Assembly: GCA_050485645.1 (NCBI GenBank)
Contig: JBJHBT010000009.1
Span: forward strand, 1-64,000
Source of the DNA: JBJHBP01 sp050485645
GTDB lineage: Bacteria; Pseudomonadota; Gammaproteobacteria; Steroidobacterales; Rariloculaceae
Reading direction: 5' to 3'
Length of the DNA: 64,000 nt
How positions within the stretch are numbered: the stretch's first letter is position 1; every line of letters begins with the position of its first letter. Shown one piece after another: positions 27,457 through 35,758 of the stretch. The translations under genes and the position numbers were made by a program. The notes beneath the pieces are model-generated. The model saw only the letters and a program-made list of their open reading frames with translations, did not search any database and was not told the DNA's origin.

Positions 27457-27463
27457 CACCACC

Positions 27464-27488
27464 GCCGGTGCGCGATCGCCGCACCGGC
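27464..27488. terminator. Hairpin after the TonB-domain gene
   Basis: GCCGGTGCG and CGCACCGGC form a perfect 9-bp stem over a 7-nt loop, 8 bases after the stop. No T-tract follows. Confidence 0.55.
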
Positions 27489-27570
27489 GCGCACGCTCAG
27501 GGCGGCGTGGCCCGATCACAGGTCACGCCGCCTCTGCCCTGACGTCTCCGCCTTGCGATGGAATCGCCTG

Positions 27571-28767
27571 ATGCAGCCATTCGAACACATCTGCGCCGCG
27601 CGCGGCGCGACCTTCCATCTCGCCGGCATGTTCAGTCCGGAATTTCTTCCGGTCGTCGATGCGTTCATCGAGAATTTCAGGGTCGAGGATGAAGTCGGCG
27701 CGGCCTGCTCCGTGATGCTGGGTGGACGTACCGTTGTGGACGTCTGGGGAGGCTGGCGCGACGGCGCGATGACCACGCGCTGGGATGCGCCGACCACCGT
27801 CTGCATGATGTCCGTGGCCAAGGGCATCACCGCGATCTGTTTCAACATGCTGATCGACCGTGGACTGGTGGATGCCGATGCGCTCGTTGTCGAGTACTGG
27901 CCCGAGTACGGTCGCAATGGCAAGGAAAAAACACGGGTCCGCCACATCCTCGATCACACGGCCGCTGTGCCGGTGCTGACCACCAATCCGCTGTGGCCGG
28001 GTGCCATGATGAACCGCGAAGCCATCGTCAGCGCGCTGGAGGAACAGGCACCGCTGTGGGAAATCGGCACCCGAGCCGCATACCACGTGCACCATCAGGG
28101 ATTTCTGCTCGGTGAAATCATGCGCCGGGTCTGCGGCAGGACAGTCGGCCCCTTTCTTCGCGACGAGGTGGCCACTCCGCTGCGTGCCGAATACCATATC
28201 GGCGGCATGACAGACGCCGAACAGGCGCTGGTGGCGGAGGTCATGCCCAACATGAACGCCAAACTGTTCGCGGCCAAGGATGGAACGGACACAGCTTCGC
28301 TGAAGGCGCTGGCCTTCCGGCAGAATCCCGACGAGCCGTGGGCCGTGACACTCAACAAACCCGAGTGGCGCGAGGTGGAGATCGCCAGCGGCAATGGCCA
28401 CGGCAACGCCCGCGGTGTGGCCCGCATCTATGGCGCGCTTGGCAACGGCGGCACGCTGGACGGCGTGACACTGATGAGCCGGTCGCAGATCGAAGCGATG
28501 ATCACCCTGCAGCACAATCAGGTGGAATCACTTCAGGAACGCCCCTATCGGCAGGCGCTGGGTATCCTGCTGAACACCCCGGAGGCGGTGTACATGGGAC
28601 CCAACCTGCGAAGCTTCGGCCATCACGGCCTAGGCGGCTCGATCGGCTTCTGCGACCCGGATGCCGGAATCGGCTTCTCATACGCCTGCAACAGGATGCA
28701 CGCGGTCGGCACCAACGGTCCGCGTGCCGCGCGCCTGATCGACGCGCTGTATCGCTGCGAGCTGTAG
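27571..28767 (+). CDS. Beta-lactamase-fold serine hydrolase (EstB-like esterase)
   Basis: 398 residues from the ATG at 27571; a TTG 18 bases upstream is possible too. SxxK is Ser81-Val-Ala-Lys84 (CMMSVAKGITAICF), preceded by DVWGGWRD, followed by RHILDHTAAVPVL, the Tyr in YHVHHQGFLLGEIMRRV, and a late FGHHGLGGSIGFCDPDAGIGFSYACN holding the HxG strand. The AACSVMLGGRTVVDVWGG opening is typical of EstB-type carboxylesterases. It is not closely alike in sequence to the other SxxK enzyme at 24943. No signal peptide. Confidence 0.85.
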   Translation: MQPFEHICAARGATFHLAGMFSPEFLPVVDAFIENFRVEDEVGAACSVMLGGRTVVDVWGGWRDGAMTTRWDAPTTVCMMSVAKGITAICFNMLIDRGLVDADALVVEYWPEYGRNGKEKTRVRHILDHTAAVPVLTTNPLWPGAMMNREAIVSALEEQAPLWEIGTRAAYHVHHQGFLLGEIMRRVCGRTVGPFLRDEVATPLRAEYHIGGMTDAEQALVAEVMPNMNAKLFAAKDGTDTASLKALAFRQNPDEPWAVTLNKPEWREVEIASGNGHGNARGVARIYGALGNGGTLDGVTLMSRSQIEAMITLQHNQVESLQERPYRQALGILLNTPEAVYMGPNLRSFGHHGLGGSIGFCDPDAGIGFSYACNRMHAVGTNGPRAARLIDALYRCEL

Positions 28768-28819
28768 CAAGGGCCAACAGCTCACGGACCAGGGCAGGCC
28801 TCAGGCGGCAGTGACGGTC

Positions 28820-29578
28820 TCAGGCGGACGCGGAGACACCACCGTCCACATTGAAAATTTCACCGTGCACGAAGCTCGCGTCTTCGCTCAACAGGAATGC
28901 GATGGCGCGGGTATTGTCTTCTTCCGTACCGTTGCGGCGCAGCGGAATCCGCACGGCACGTCTGGCGTATTCCTCCGGTGAATTGAGGCCCATCGCGCCG
29001 GGTGTCGGCACCGACGCCGGCGATACGGCGTTCACGCGGATACCGCGCGGCCCCAGTTCAGCGGCAAGCACGCGCGTGAAGGCCACGACGGCACCCTTTA
29101 CCGTGGTATAGGCCGAAGTGCCCGGATATCCGCGCACGGCCACGGGCGAAGCCAGGTTGATCATGCAGGCACCGCGCTCGGCATCGTAATGTTTCAGCAG
29201 CGCCTGCGCAGACCAGAACAGCGCCTTTATACCGACATCGAGCATCGCACCGAGTCTGTCGGCCTCAACGTCTTCCACGGGACAATAGTGCAGGATCATC
29301 GCGTTGTTGATGATGGCGTCGATCCGCCCGACACGTGCGGCAAAGTCGTCCGCAACCTCCTGGAAACACTGCTGCTGCCCCACATCCGCTCCCCATGCCA
29401 GCGCCCTGCCGCCGGCATCGTTGATCGCGGCCGCCGTGTCCCGGACGGCATCTTCGACGACATCGACCACGCCAACGGTTGCGCCGCTGTTCGCCAGGAA
29501 TCGCGCCATGTGACGGCCAAGTCCGCGGCCGGCCCCGGTCACCAGAATGCATCGGTCGCTGAAGTCGTAGTGGATCAT
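28820..29578 (-). CDS. Short-chain dehydrogenase/reductase (SDR)
   Basis: 252 residues from the ATG at 29578; the frame extends upstream without a domain or ribosome site, so the short form is preferred. Cofactor loop TGAGRGLG (14-21), NNAM (91-94, NNAG in most), catalytic Ser144, Tyr157 and Lys161 (SAYTTVKGAVVAF), and the tail GEIFNVDGGVSASA. The acidic residue after strand 2 (VVDVVED) suggests NAD(H). It is divergent from the CmcJ-like gene and may act on an alcohol or ketone in the aromatic/terpenoid island. Substrate unknown. Confidence 0.85.
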   Translation of the reverse strand: MIHYDFSDRCILVTGAGRGLGRHMARFLANSGATVGVVDVVEDAVRDTAAAINDAGGRALAWGADVGQQQCFQEVADDFAARVGRIDAIINNAMILHYCPVEDVEADRLGAMLDVGIKALFWSAQALLKHYDAERGACMINLASPVAVRGYPGTSAYTTVKGAVVAFTRVLAAELGPRGIRVNAVSPASVPTPGAMGLNSPEEYARRAVRIPLRRNGTEEDNTRAIAFLLSEDASFVHGEIFNVDGGVSASA

Positions 29579-29792
29579 CTGAAGGTATTCCCTGCCGCAC
29601 GCGAGTCGAAAGTCCGGCTGCGGTACGCAGGTAGCAGCCGTTCCGCAGCCGCCGGAGTATATCGCAGACGGTTCTGGGCCGGCACGGACCGGCACGGCTG
29701 AAACCGACCGGCCGTTGGTAGAATCCGCAGGTCGGCCCCGCACCCACATGGGATAGAATGCGCTGCAACGAACGGGAGAAATCGGGGGACAC

Positions 29793-30653
29793 GTGTCCGC
29801 ATCAGGCACATCACAGGAAGGCCAACAGCACGAGCGGGGAACGGACGAAGACACCGACCGGGGTGTCGCCACCTCCATCGACTTCTGCATCCCCGGCGAA
29901 ACGGTGATCTTCTATCCCACCGATCGCGCCCGCTCACACTGGCCGTATCGCCCGCACCCGGTCACGGTCTATGACGCCCGCCGTGTTGCCGATCAGCTGG
30001 CGCTGGAGCGCAACGGGTTCGTACTGGTCAATCGTCGGTCCGAGGTGAAGAATTTCTGGGACCCGGAGGAAGTCGAGCGCGTCTACATCCCCGAGGTCTG
30101 TCAGCTGGTTGCCGAAACCAACGGCGCCGACAAGGTGATCACATTCGGCACGATGATACGCACCAACCGCAAGGATACACCGCAGGGCAATCTTCCCGCC
30201 TTCGGTGCGCACGTCGACTACGGTGACTACACGGTGCGCCGGTTCGCCATCGACCTGCTGGGTCGCGAGGAAGCCGAACGCCGGCTCAAGGGTCGTTACA
30301 TGCTGATCAACGTCTGGCGGCCGATCTCGGTTGTCCAGCGCTCACCATTCGCCGTCTGCGACGCCAGCACCATCAAGGCATCCGATCTGAATACCAGCGA
30401 GGTCCGCGGAGGCCTCGGCGACCCGAACCGCCCCACGCTGTATGGGCACGCGGTCAGCTTCAATCCGGATCAACGCTGGTACTACGTGCCGCGGATGCAG
30501 CCCGACGAGGTGCTGGTGTTCAAACTGTACGACTCGAACCCGGATGCCGTGCAGTGGACCGCGCATACGGCGTTCGAGCATCCGGACACCGATCCGGATG
30601 CGCCACCCCGCGAAAGTATTGAGATCAGGACGATCTCCTTCTTCAGGCCGTAG
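29793..30653 (+). CDS. CmcJ/NvfI-family 2-oxoglutarate-dependent oxygenase-like protein
   Basis: 286 residues, GTG start at 29793 with GGGGG upstream. Family landmarks: DARRVADQLALERNGFVLVNRRSEVKNFWD, FGTMIRTN, AFGAHVDYGDYT with the HxD iron pair, LINVWRPI...VQRSPFAVCDA, and the distal His in TAHTAFEHPD. Relatives include the cephamycin CmcJ protein and the fungal NvfI oxygenase, acting on secondary metabolites. Here it precedes ligAB on the same strand, so oxidation of a plant- or aromatic-derived compound is plausible. The substrate is unknown. Confidence 0.78.
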   Translation: MSASGTSQEGQQHERGTDEDTDRGVATSIDFCIPGETVIFYPTDRARSHWPYRPHPVTVYDARRVADQLALERNGFVLVNRRSEVKNFWDPEEVERVYIPEVCQLVAETNGADKVITFGTMIRTNRKDTPQGNLPAFGAHVDYGDYTVRRFAIDLLGREEAERRLKGRYMLINVWRPISVVQRSPFAVCDASTIKASDLNTSEVRGGLGDPNRPTLYGHAVSFNPDQRWYYVPRMQPDEVLVFKLYDSNPDAVQWTAHTAFEHPDTDPDAPPRESIEIRTISFFRP

Positions 30654-30763
30654 GCGCCGGCAGACCGCAGGCACCGGACCGTACACGCCTGAAGGGTAAC
30701 GCAGGCCAGTGTGTGGTAACGTGCCGCGCAAAATTACCGTCCCGAACGATTGGAAGTGAACCG

Positions 30764-31159
30764 ATGAGCAAGCAACCCGAAGCCTACGAGGATATCCCGG
30801 GCACCTGGGTGTTCGACGCCCAGCGGGCCCGCAAGGGCTACCACCTGAACGCGTTCCTGTATTCGCTGATGAAAGCGGAGAATCGCGCCGAATTTCTTGC
30901 CGACGAGCGCAAGTATCTGCAGAAGTGGCCGATGTCCGAGGAACAGCGCGACGCGGTCGTGAACCGCGAATGGAACAAGCTGCTGGCGCTGGGCGGCGTG
31001 TCGTACGCGCTGGCCAAACTCGCGTTTACCGATCAGAAATCCTATCAGTTCATGGCCTCTCAGATGGTGGGCGTGCCTGAAGAGGAGTACGTGAAAATGA
31101 TGCTGGCGGGTGGCCGATCACCGGACGGCTGGCGCTCGAAATCGGAAAGGACAGACTGA
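30764..31159 (+). CDS. ligA: Protocatechuate 4,5-dioxygenase alpha subunit-like (LigA)
   Basis: 131 residues from the ATG at 30764 (GGAAG upstream). DIPGTWVFDAQRARKGYHLNAFLYSLMKAENRAEFLADE and YLQKWPMSEEQRDAVVNREW match the all-helical LigA domain that caps the extradiol site. Its stop overlaps the next ATG by one base (TGATG), the usual alpha-beta coupling. The C-terminus is somewhat extended compared with a minimal LigA domain. Confidence 0.88.
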   Translation: MSKQPEAYEDIPGTWVFDAQRARKGYHLNAFLYSLMKAENRAEFLADERKYLQKWPMSEEQRDAVVNREWNKLLALGGVSYALAKLAFTDQKSYQFMASQMVGVPEEEYVKMMLAGGRSPDGWRSKSERTD

Positions 31160-32001
31160 TGGCGAAGATCATTGCAGGCATTGGCACCTCGCACACACCC
31201 GCGATTGGTGCGGCCGCCGACCTCGGCAAGCGCAACGAGGACTACTGGAAGCCGGTGTTCGACGGCTATGAGCCGTCGAAGAAATGGATGGCCGAAACCA
31301 GGCCCGACGTCGCCATCGTCGTCTACAACGACCACGTCAACGCGTTCGACTTCAAGATCGTTCCGACATTCGGTCTCGGCTGTGCGGAGGAATTCCCGAT
31401 CGCCGACGAAGGCTGGGGGCCGCGCCCGGTGCCGCCGGTTAAGGGTTATCCGGAGCTCGCCGCCCATCTCGTGCAGTCGCTGGTGCTGGACGAGTTCGAC
31501 ATGACCATCGTGAACGAAATGCAGCTCGACCATGGCCTGACCGTGCCGATGACGCTGCTGTTCGGCCAACCCGAAGCGTGGCCGCTGCGTGTGATTCCGC
31601 TGGCGGTGAACGTGATTCAGTACCCGGCTCCCACCGGCAATCGCTGCCACATGCTGGGCAAGGCGATCCGCAAAGCTGTGGAACAATGGGACGAAGATCT
31701 GAACGTCGTGATCTTCGGCACCGGTGGCATGTCGCACCAGATCCAGGGCCCGCGAGCCGGCCTGATCAACAAGGCATTCGACCAGGCGTTTCTGGACGAC
31801 CTGTCGCGCGATCCCGAGCGACTGGCAAGGATTCCGCCGCTGGAATACCTGCGCGAGGCAGGCGCCGAAGCCATCGAACTCGTGATGTGGCTGATCATGC
31901 GCGGCGCGCTGAGCGACCGCGTGAAAGAGGTGTATCGCTTCTATCACGTGCCGGCGTCATCGACGGCGGTCGGACACATCATCCTGGAGAACGCCGACTA
32001 G
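31159..32001 (+). CDS. ligB: Class III extradiol dioxygenase beta subunit (LigB-like)
   Basis: 280 residues. Cleaves a catechol ring next to the hydroxyls with Fe(II) and O2; with LigA the classic substrate is protocatechuate (4,5-cleavage). Iron ligands are visible as His12 (GIGTSHTP), His59 (VVYNDHVNAF) and a Glu in AGAEAIELVMWLIMRGAL; the catalytic His is in FGTGGMSHQIQG. Length fits LigB. Gallate or 3-O-methylgallate are possible alternatives. It ends 20 bases before a hairpin. Confidence 0.88.
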   Translation: MAKIIAGIGTSHTPAIGAAADLGKRNEDYWKPVFDGYEPSKKWMAETRPDVAIVVYNDHVNAFDFKIVPTFGLGCAEEFPIADEGWGPRPVPPVKGYPELAAHLVQSLVLDEFDMTIVNEMQLDHGLTVPMTLLFGQPEAWPLRVIPLAVNVIQYPAPTGNRCHMLGKAIRKAVEQWDEDLNVVIFGTGGMSHQIQGPRAGLINKAFDQAFLDDLSRDPERLARIPPLEYLREAGAEAIELVMWLIMRGALSDRVKEVYRFYHVPASSTAVGHIILENAD

Positions 32002-32021
32002 CAGCCTGTCGGGCACGGGGA

Positions 32022-32048
32022 AGCCCGCCGGCCGGCGGCCAGCGGGCT
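32022..32048. terminator. Hairpin between convergent ligB and the GspD-N-like gene
   Basis: AGCCCGC pairs with GCGGGCT, and the enclosed GGCC/GGCC segments can extend the pairing. It sits 20 bases past the ligB stop and 8 bases from the opposite-strand stop. Confidence 0.5.
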
Positions 32049-32055
32049 GTTCCGT

Positions 32056-32701
32056 TCAGCGGTCCAGCTGCCGGATCAACTCTGCGATACGCATCGCATT
32101 GGCATAGCGGTCGACGATCAGCAGCGTGCTGGGGGGCCTGCCGTCGGACGTGGAGCCGGCTGCGGCGAGATGACCCCATTGCGACACCATCGGTCGCAGC
32201 ACGGGCACAAGCTGGGCGGCCTCAACGTTTCGGGTCGCAACAACCAGCGTGACCACTTCATCGCGCGGCACTTCCGGCGTATCCACTCCGACCACCCGCA
32301 TCGGCATCGTCCTGGCGTTGTGTGGCGGAACGATATTGACCCAGCCGTCCGACTCCATGGCCAGCAGATCGTAATTGCGAAGTATCAGCAGCAGTTGGGG
32401 GTAGTCGACGTCGTCGACCTCTATACCACCGAGATAGATCTGCGGCGGAACCGTCTCGTGGACCAGGAATCGCCGGCCGGTGCGTCTCTCGACGCTGGCG
32501 ATCAGATCAGAGAACTGGACATCCGCCTCCATCCTTCCGGCGGCGGCCGACGGGGCGGGTCGGGCAGCTGATGGCGGCGGCGGCTGCTGCTGCGACTGCT
32601 GCTGTGGCGGCTGCTGCTGCTGCTGCTGCTGCTGCNNNNNNNNNNACGGTTGCCGAAGCAAACGGCAACAGCATCAGTACAAGGCATGTAACGTTCTTCA
32701 T
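32056..32701 (-). CDS. Secreted poly-Gln protein with GspD N0-N1 domains only (interrupted by an assembly gap)
   Basis: Starts at the ATG at 32701 (GGGAGTGGAGCA upstream) with a signal peptide MKNVTCLVLMLLPFASA. A 10-N gap follows, then a Gln/Pro-rich linker encoded by CAG repeats, then about 140 residues matching the N0 and N1 domains of the GspD in this window: QFSDLIASVERRTGRRFLVHE, and EAAQLVPVLRPMVSQWGHL against AAAQLVPILRPLVAQNGHL of GspD, ending LLIVDRYANAMRIAELIRQLDR. There is no N2/N3 or pore domain. As printed the signal peptide and the body are in different frames; a true gap length divisible by three would join them. Third gene of an ECF sigma unit. Confidence 0.68.
32611..32635 (-). 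repeat. CAG/CTG triplet repeat abutting the gap
   Basis: Eight uninterrupted CTG units on the + strand, with further CTG-rich triplets to about 32578, coding poly-Gln on the minus strand. The repeat runs into the Ns, so its real length is unknown. Confidence 0.85.
32636..32645. other. Assembly gap (10 N)
   Basis: Ten unknown bases inside the GspD-N-like gene, directly next to the triplet repeat. The gap most likely reflects collapse of the repeat rather than a biological break. Confidence 0.99.
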
Positions 32702-32722
32702 TGCTCCACTCCCGTAAGGTTT

Positions 32723-33646
32723 TCAGTTCTCGTTCCAGGCGGCTGATACCCGCATCGGGCCGGTTATCGCATCGGAGATGTCCTGCAGCATGTCGTCCAG
32801 CAACGCATCGACCCCGGCCATCGACTGCGACTGCCCTCGGATCAGAAAGGAAACATTGCGTGACGCATCGATCAGGCGAAGATCGAGATGGATCTCACCG
32901 GACTGGGCAGATACGGTGCCCTGCACGATCGCGCGCACCCCCAGCTGCGTCGCAACGGTCACAGGTTCCACATCCAGCGCTGCATAAGGATCCGTGGATC
33001 CGGCTCCGAGTACGTAAAAGCCCGGCACCGAGGCAAGGCGAAGGGTCATGCGGTCATACAGTTCATTGGCCGCTCGACGATCGGCGACGTCATCGGCGTG
33101 AGCGGGCAGGAACCGCCGCACGCCGAAAGACAGCGCGTCAACCACCAGATTGCCCGGCAACACGACCGGCCCCATCGGCATATTGTCGAACGCCAGATGA
33201 ACCGCAGTCGATGCCGCTGGTTCGGTGGGTGCATCCGACACGGTTGATGCGACAGTTACGTCAGATGTGTCAGCGGCTGGCGGCGCGTGCAGCCACGACG
33301 CGAAGGCGAATATCAATGCGGCGGCAGTGATGCTCCAGGCGACGGCCGGCTGCCCCAGAGGTCGCAGCCACGCCGCCAGCCGGCCACCGAACCTGCCCCG
33401 CCCCGCCGCGATCCCGGACGGCATCCCGGCAGGCGCCGGATACTGCGCCGGATCGATATGCGCGCCAAGCTCGACGGCGTGAGCGCAACGCGCCAGTGCT
33501 TCCTTATGCCGGGGGTCCGCCAGCAACCAGTTTTCGAACTCGCGACTCTGCGCTCTGGTCAGTTCGCCCTGATCCAGAGCAACGAACCAGGCCGCCGCGG
33601 ACCGGGAAACCCCCGGGGCGGATTTACTTCGTCTGGACCGGTTCAC
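32723..33646 (-). CDS. FecR-like membrane protein with TolB-like periplasmic domain (putative anti-sigma factor)
   Basis: 307 residues from the GTG at 33646 (AGGAGG upstream). The N-terminal 60 residues match the FecR/DUF4880 cytoplasmic module: AAWFVALDQGELTRAQSREFENWLLADPRHKEAL. One membrane segment (VAWSITAAALIFAFASWLHA) leads to a periplasmic part with the TolB/adenylate-cyclase-associated pattern: VHLAFDNMP, LRLASVPGFYVLGAGST, VATQLGVRAIVQGTVSAQSGEIHLDLRLIDA. A usual FecR domain is not evident, so this is an unusual FecR-type head on a TolB-like sensor. It lies 27 bases after the sigma factor gene and should control it. Confidence 0.75.
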   Translation of the reverse strand: MNRSRRSKSAPGVSRSAAAWFVALDQGELTRAQSREFENWLLADPRHKEALARCAHAVELGAHIDPAQYPAPAGMPSGIAAGRGRFGGRLAAWLRPLGQPAVAWSITAAALIFAFASWLHAPPAADTSDVTVASTVSDAPTEPAASTAVHLAFDNMPMGPVVLPGNLVVDALSFGVRRFLPAHADDVADRRAANELYDRMTLRLASVPGFYVLGAGSTDPYAALDVEPVTVATQLGVRAIVQGTVSAQSGEIHLDLRLIDASRNVSFLIRGQSQSMAGVDALLDDMLQDISDAITGPMRVSAAWNEN

Positions 33647-33673
33647 TGTCGTCTCCCTCCTACTGCCCAAAGG

Positions 33674-34201
33674 TCAGGGTTTCAGTCTCTTCTGGCAATG
33701 CTCGAGCGCCTCGCGCATGGCACGCTCAACCGTGCGCTTGCCCATCCCCAGACGCGACGCGATCTCGTCGTACGACAACTGTTCACGGGTACGCAGAATG
33801 AACACGTCACGACAGCGGGCATTCATGTCGACGATGGCCTGTTTCAGCAGTTCGATGTCCCGCTCCAGATCGATGGTGTGATCCAGTGACGGGTCGGCGC
33901 TGGCCAGCTCCACCGTCTCCAGCGGCCGCTCGATCCCGCGCGTGCGCAGACGGCGCATCCGATCGAATGCGAGATTGGTCGCAACACGATAGGCATAGCC
34001 ACGCATGCTCTCCTCATCGCGCTCACAATCCAGCGAACCCAGCAGGCGCACGCAGGTCTCCTGCACGATGTCCTCGGCGTCCGCGTCGTTTCGGAGCAAT
34101 CGGCGCAGGTAGGCCTTCAGCGGCTGGCGCAGCCGGTTGAACAGCTCGCCGACCAGGTCGGCGTGCGTCTGCCCGCCGGCGAAGTCGGAGGCGCCGCTCA
34201 C
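33674..34201 (-). CDS. ECF-type RNA polymerase sigma factor
   Basis: 175 residues, GTG start at 34201 with a weak ribosome site. Region 2: LKAYLRRLLRNDADAEDIVQETCVRLLGSL and YAYRVATNLAFDRMRRLR. Region 4: IVDMNARCRDVFILRTREQLSYDEIASRLGMGKRTVERAMREAL with a clear helix-turn-helix. FecI-like in length and partner arrangement. It heads a three-gene unit with the FecR/TolB-like protein and the N0-N1 secretin fragment. No TonB receptor is next to the unit, unlike classical FecIR systems. Confidence 0.9.
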   Translation of the reverse strand: MSGASDFAGGQTHADLVGELFNRLRQPLKAYLRRLLRNDADAEDIVQETCVRLLGSLDCERDEESMRGYAYRVATNLAFDRMRRLRTRGIERPLETVELASADPSLDHTIDLERDIELLKQAIVDMNARCRDVFILRTREQLSYDEIASRLGMGKRTVERAMREALEHCQKRLKP

Positions 34202-34434
34202 GACGGGCCCGAATACGTATGACTGTTCAACCGCCAGAACCCATTGTTGCGCCCCTCGTCGCAGACCGGATCAGCGTTCCCCTGTGGACAGTACGTTCCA
34301 GAGGGCGGAATCCGCCAAATACGATGCCGCATCCGGACTGGCGTCTCGCTGGCGCCGCCACCCGGCAAGCCATGGCGCACGAAAATGCCTATACTGGCGG
34401 GCTTCCGAATCAACCAATGGCCGGGGAGTCAGGG

Positions 34435-34812
34435 ATGAGCAAAGAGATGTTCGAACGTGGACTGGAGATTCGCAAGGCGGTGCTCGGTGCGGAGTACGTC
34501 GACAAGGCGATCGAAGCGGCGGACGATTTCAACCGCCCGATGCAGGAGCTGGTCACGGCCTACTGCTGGGGCGAGGTCTGGGGTCGCGAGGAGCTGCCGC
34601 GCAAGACACGCAGCATGCTGAATATCGCCATGCTGAGCGCGCTGAATCGTCCGCACGAACTGAAGCTGCACATTCAGGGCGCCATCCGCAATGGCGTATC
34701 CAAAGAGGAGATCCGCGAGATCCTGCTGCAGGTAGGCATCTATGTGGGTGTGCCGGCAGCCGTGGATTCTTTCCGCATCGCCAGAGCCGCGCTCGAGGAA
34801 ATCGGGCAGTAG
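34435..34812 (+). CDS. Carboxymuconolactone decarboxylase-family protein
   Basis: 125 residues from the ATG at 34435 (GGGGAG upstream); an upstream frame overlaps the sigma factor gene and is not supported. FERGLEIRKAVLGAEYVD and NRPMQELVTAYCWGEVWGREELPRKTRSMLNIAMLSALNRPHELKLHIQGAIRNG are typical of the PcaC-like family, with the single Cys in TAYCWGEVW. In protocatechuate pathways such proteins decarboxylate gamma-carboxymuconolactone, but many family members have other roles. The location between ligAB and a LigW-like gene supports an aromatic role. Confidence 0.85.
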   Translation: MSKEMFERGLEIRKAVLGAEYVDKAIEAADDFNRPMQELVTAYCWGEVWGREELPRKTRSMLNIAMLSALNRPHELKLHIQGAIRNGVSKEEIREILLQVGIYVGVPAAVDSFRIARAALEEIGQ

Positions 34813-34861
34813 ACGGCCGCACACGGCTGCTTGAGCCCACGCGGCACACGGACGCCAGAGG

Positions 34862-35659
34862 ATGACACCGACGTACGAAATTCACGCCATCCGGTACGCT
34901 CATCACCCGCGCATCGCCCTGCAGCAGTTCACCGACGTGGATCCGCACGAAACCGGTGACATGCCGCTGGATTACTTTGTCTGGGCGATTCGCGGTGACG
35001 GACGCACGATTCTCGTCGACACCGGATTCAGCCAGAACACCGCTGCAGAACGCGGACGGCAGATCACCAACTCCGTGTCGGACGGGCTTGCGATGCTCGG
35101 CATCAGGCCGTCCGATGTTCCCGACGTGGTCATCACGCATATGCACTACGATCACGCCGGCAACATCGGGCTGTTCGACAATGCACGCTTTCATCTCCAG
35201 GATGCGGAGATGGAGTACGTGACCGGTCGCGCCATGTGCCACCACCAGATCCGTTGTGTGTTCGAAGCGGACGATGTGGCCGGCATGGTGCGCAGACTGT
35301 TCGCGGGACAGGTTCAGTTTCACGATGGCGTGAGCGAGATAGCGCCTGGCATCACCGTGCATCGTATCGGCGGCCATACCAAGGGCCTTCAGGTGGTGCG
35401 CGTGCCAACGGCCCGCGGCTGGGTGGTTCTCGCTTCCGACGCCAGTCATCTGTATGCCCATATGGAACAGCGTCGGGCGTTCCCGATTCTCTACAATCTG
35501 CAGGAACTGCTGGCCGGCTACGACACACTGCTGAAGCTGGCAAGTTCGCCACAACACATCATTCCGGGCCATGATCCACAGGTGATCAGACGCTATCCCG
35601 CCTCAAGCGCAGACACCGAAGGCTGGATCGTGCGGCTGGACGCGGAGCCGGAACAGTAA
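34862..35659 (+). CDS. Metallo-beta-lactamase-fold hydrolase (N-acyl homoserine lactonase-like)
   Basis: 265 residues. Zinc motif HxHxDH at His93-His95-Asp97-His98 (VVITHMHYDHAGNIG), further ligands in RIGGHTKGLQ (His), LASDASHL (Asp) and IIPGHDPQV (His). The arrangement is that of AiiA/AttM-type lactonases. It begins 50 bases after the decarboxylase gene. In this context it may open a lactone in the ring-cleavage route rather than quench signals; both are possible. Confidence 0.85.
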   Translation: MTPTYEIHAIRYAHHPRIALQQFTDVDPHETGDMPLDYFVWAIRGDGRTILVDTGFSQNTAAERGRQITNSVSDGLAMLGIRPSDVPDVVITHMHYDHAGNIGLFDNARFHLQDAEMEYVTGRAMCHHQIRCVFEADDVAGMVRRLFAGQVQFHDGVSEIAPGITVHRIGGHTKGLQVVRVPTARGWVVLASDASHLYAHMEQRRAFPILYNLQELLAGYDTLLKLASSPQHIIPGHDPQVIRRYPASSADTEGWIVRLDAEPEQ

Positions 35660-35758
35660 TCGCATCGACCGGAGCGCGGGCGGCATCGAACCGCGCCGCG
35701 CGTTCGGCCGACGGCAGCTCATACGATCGACCGTTCGATCGGCAGGGGGGAACGAGCA

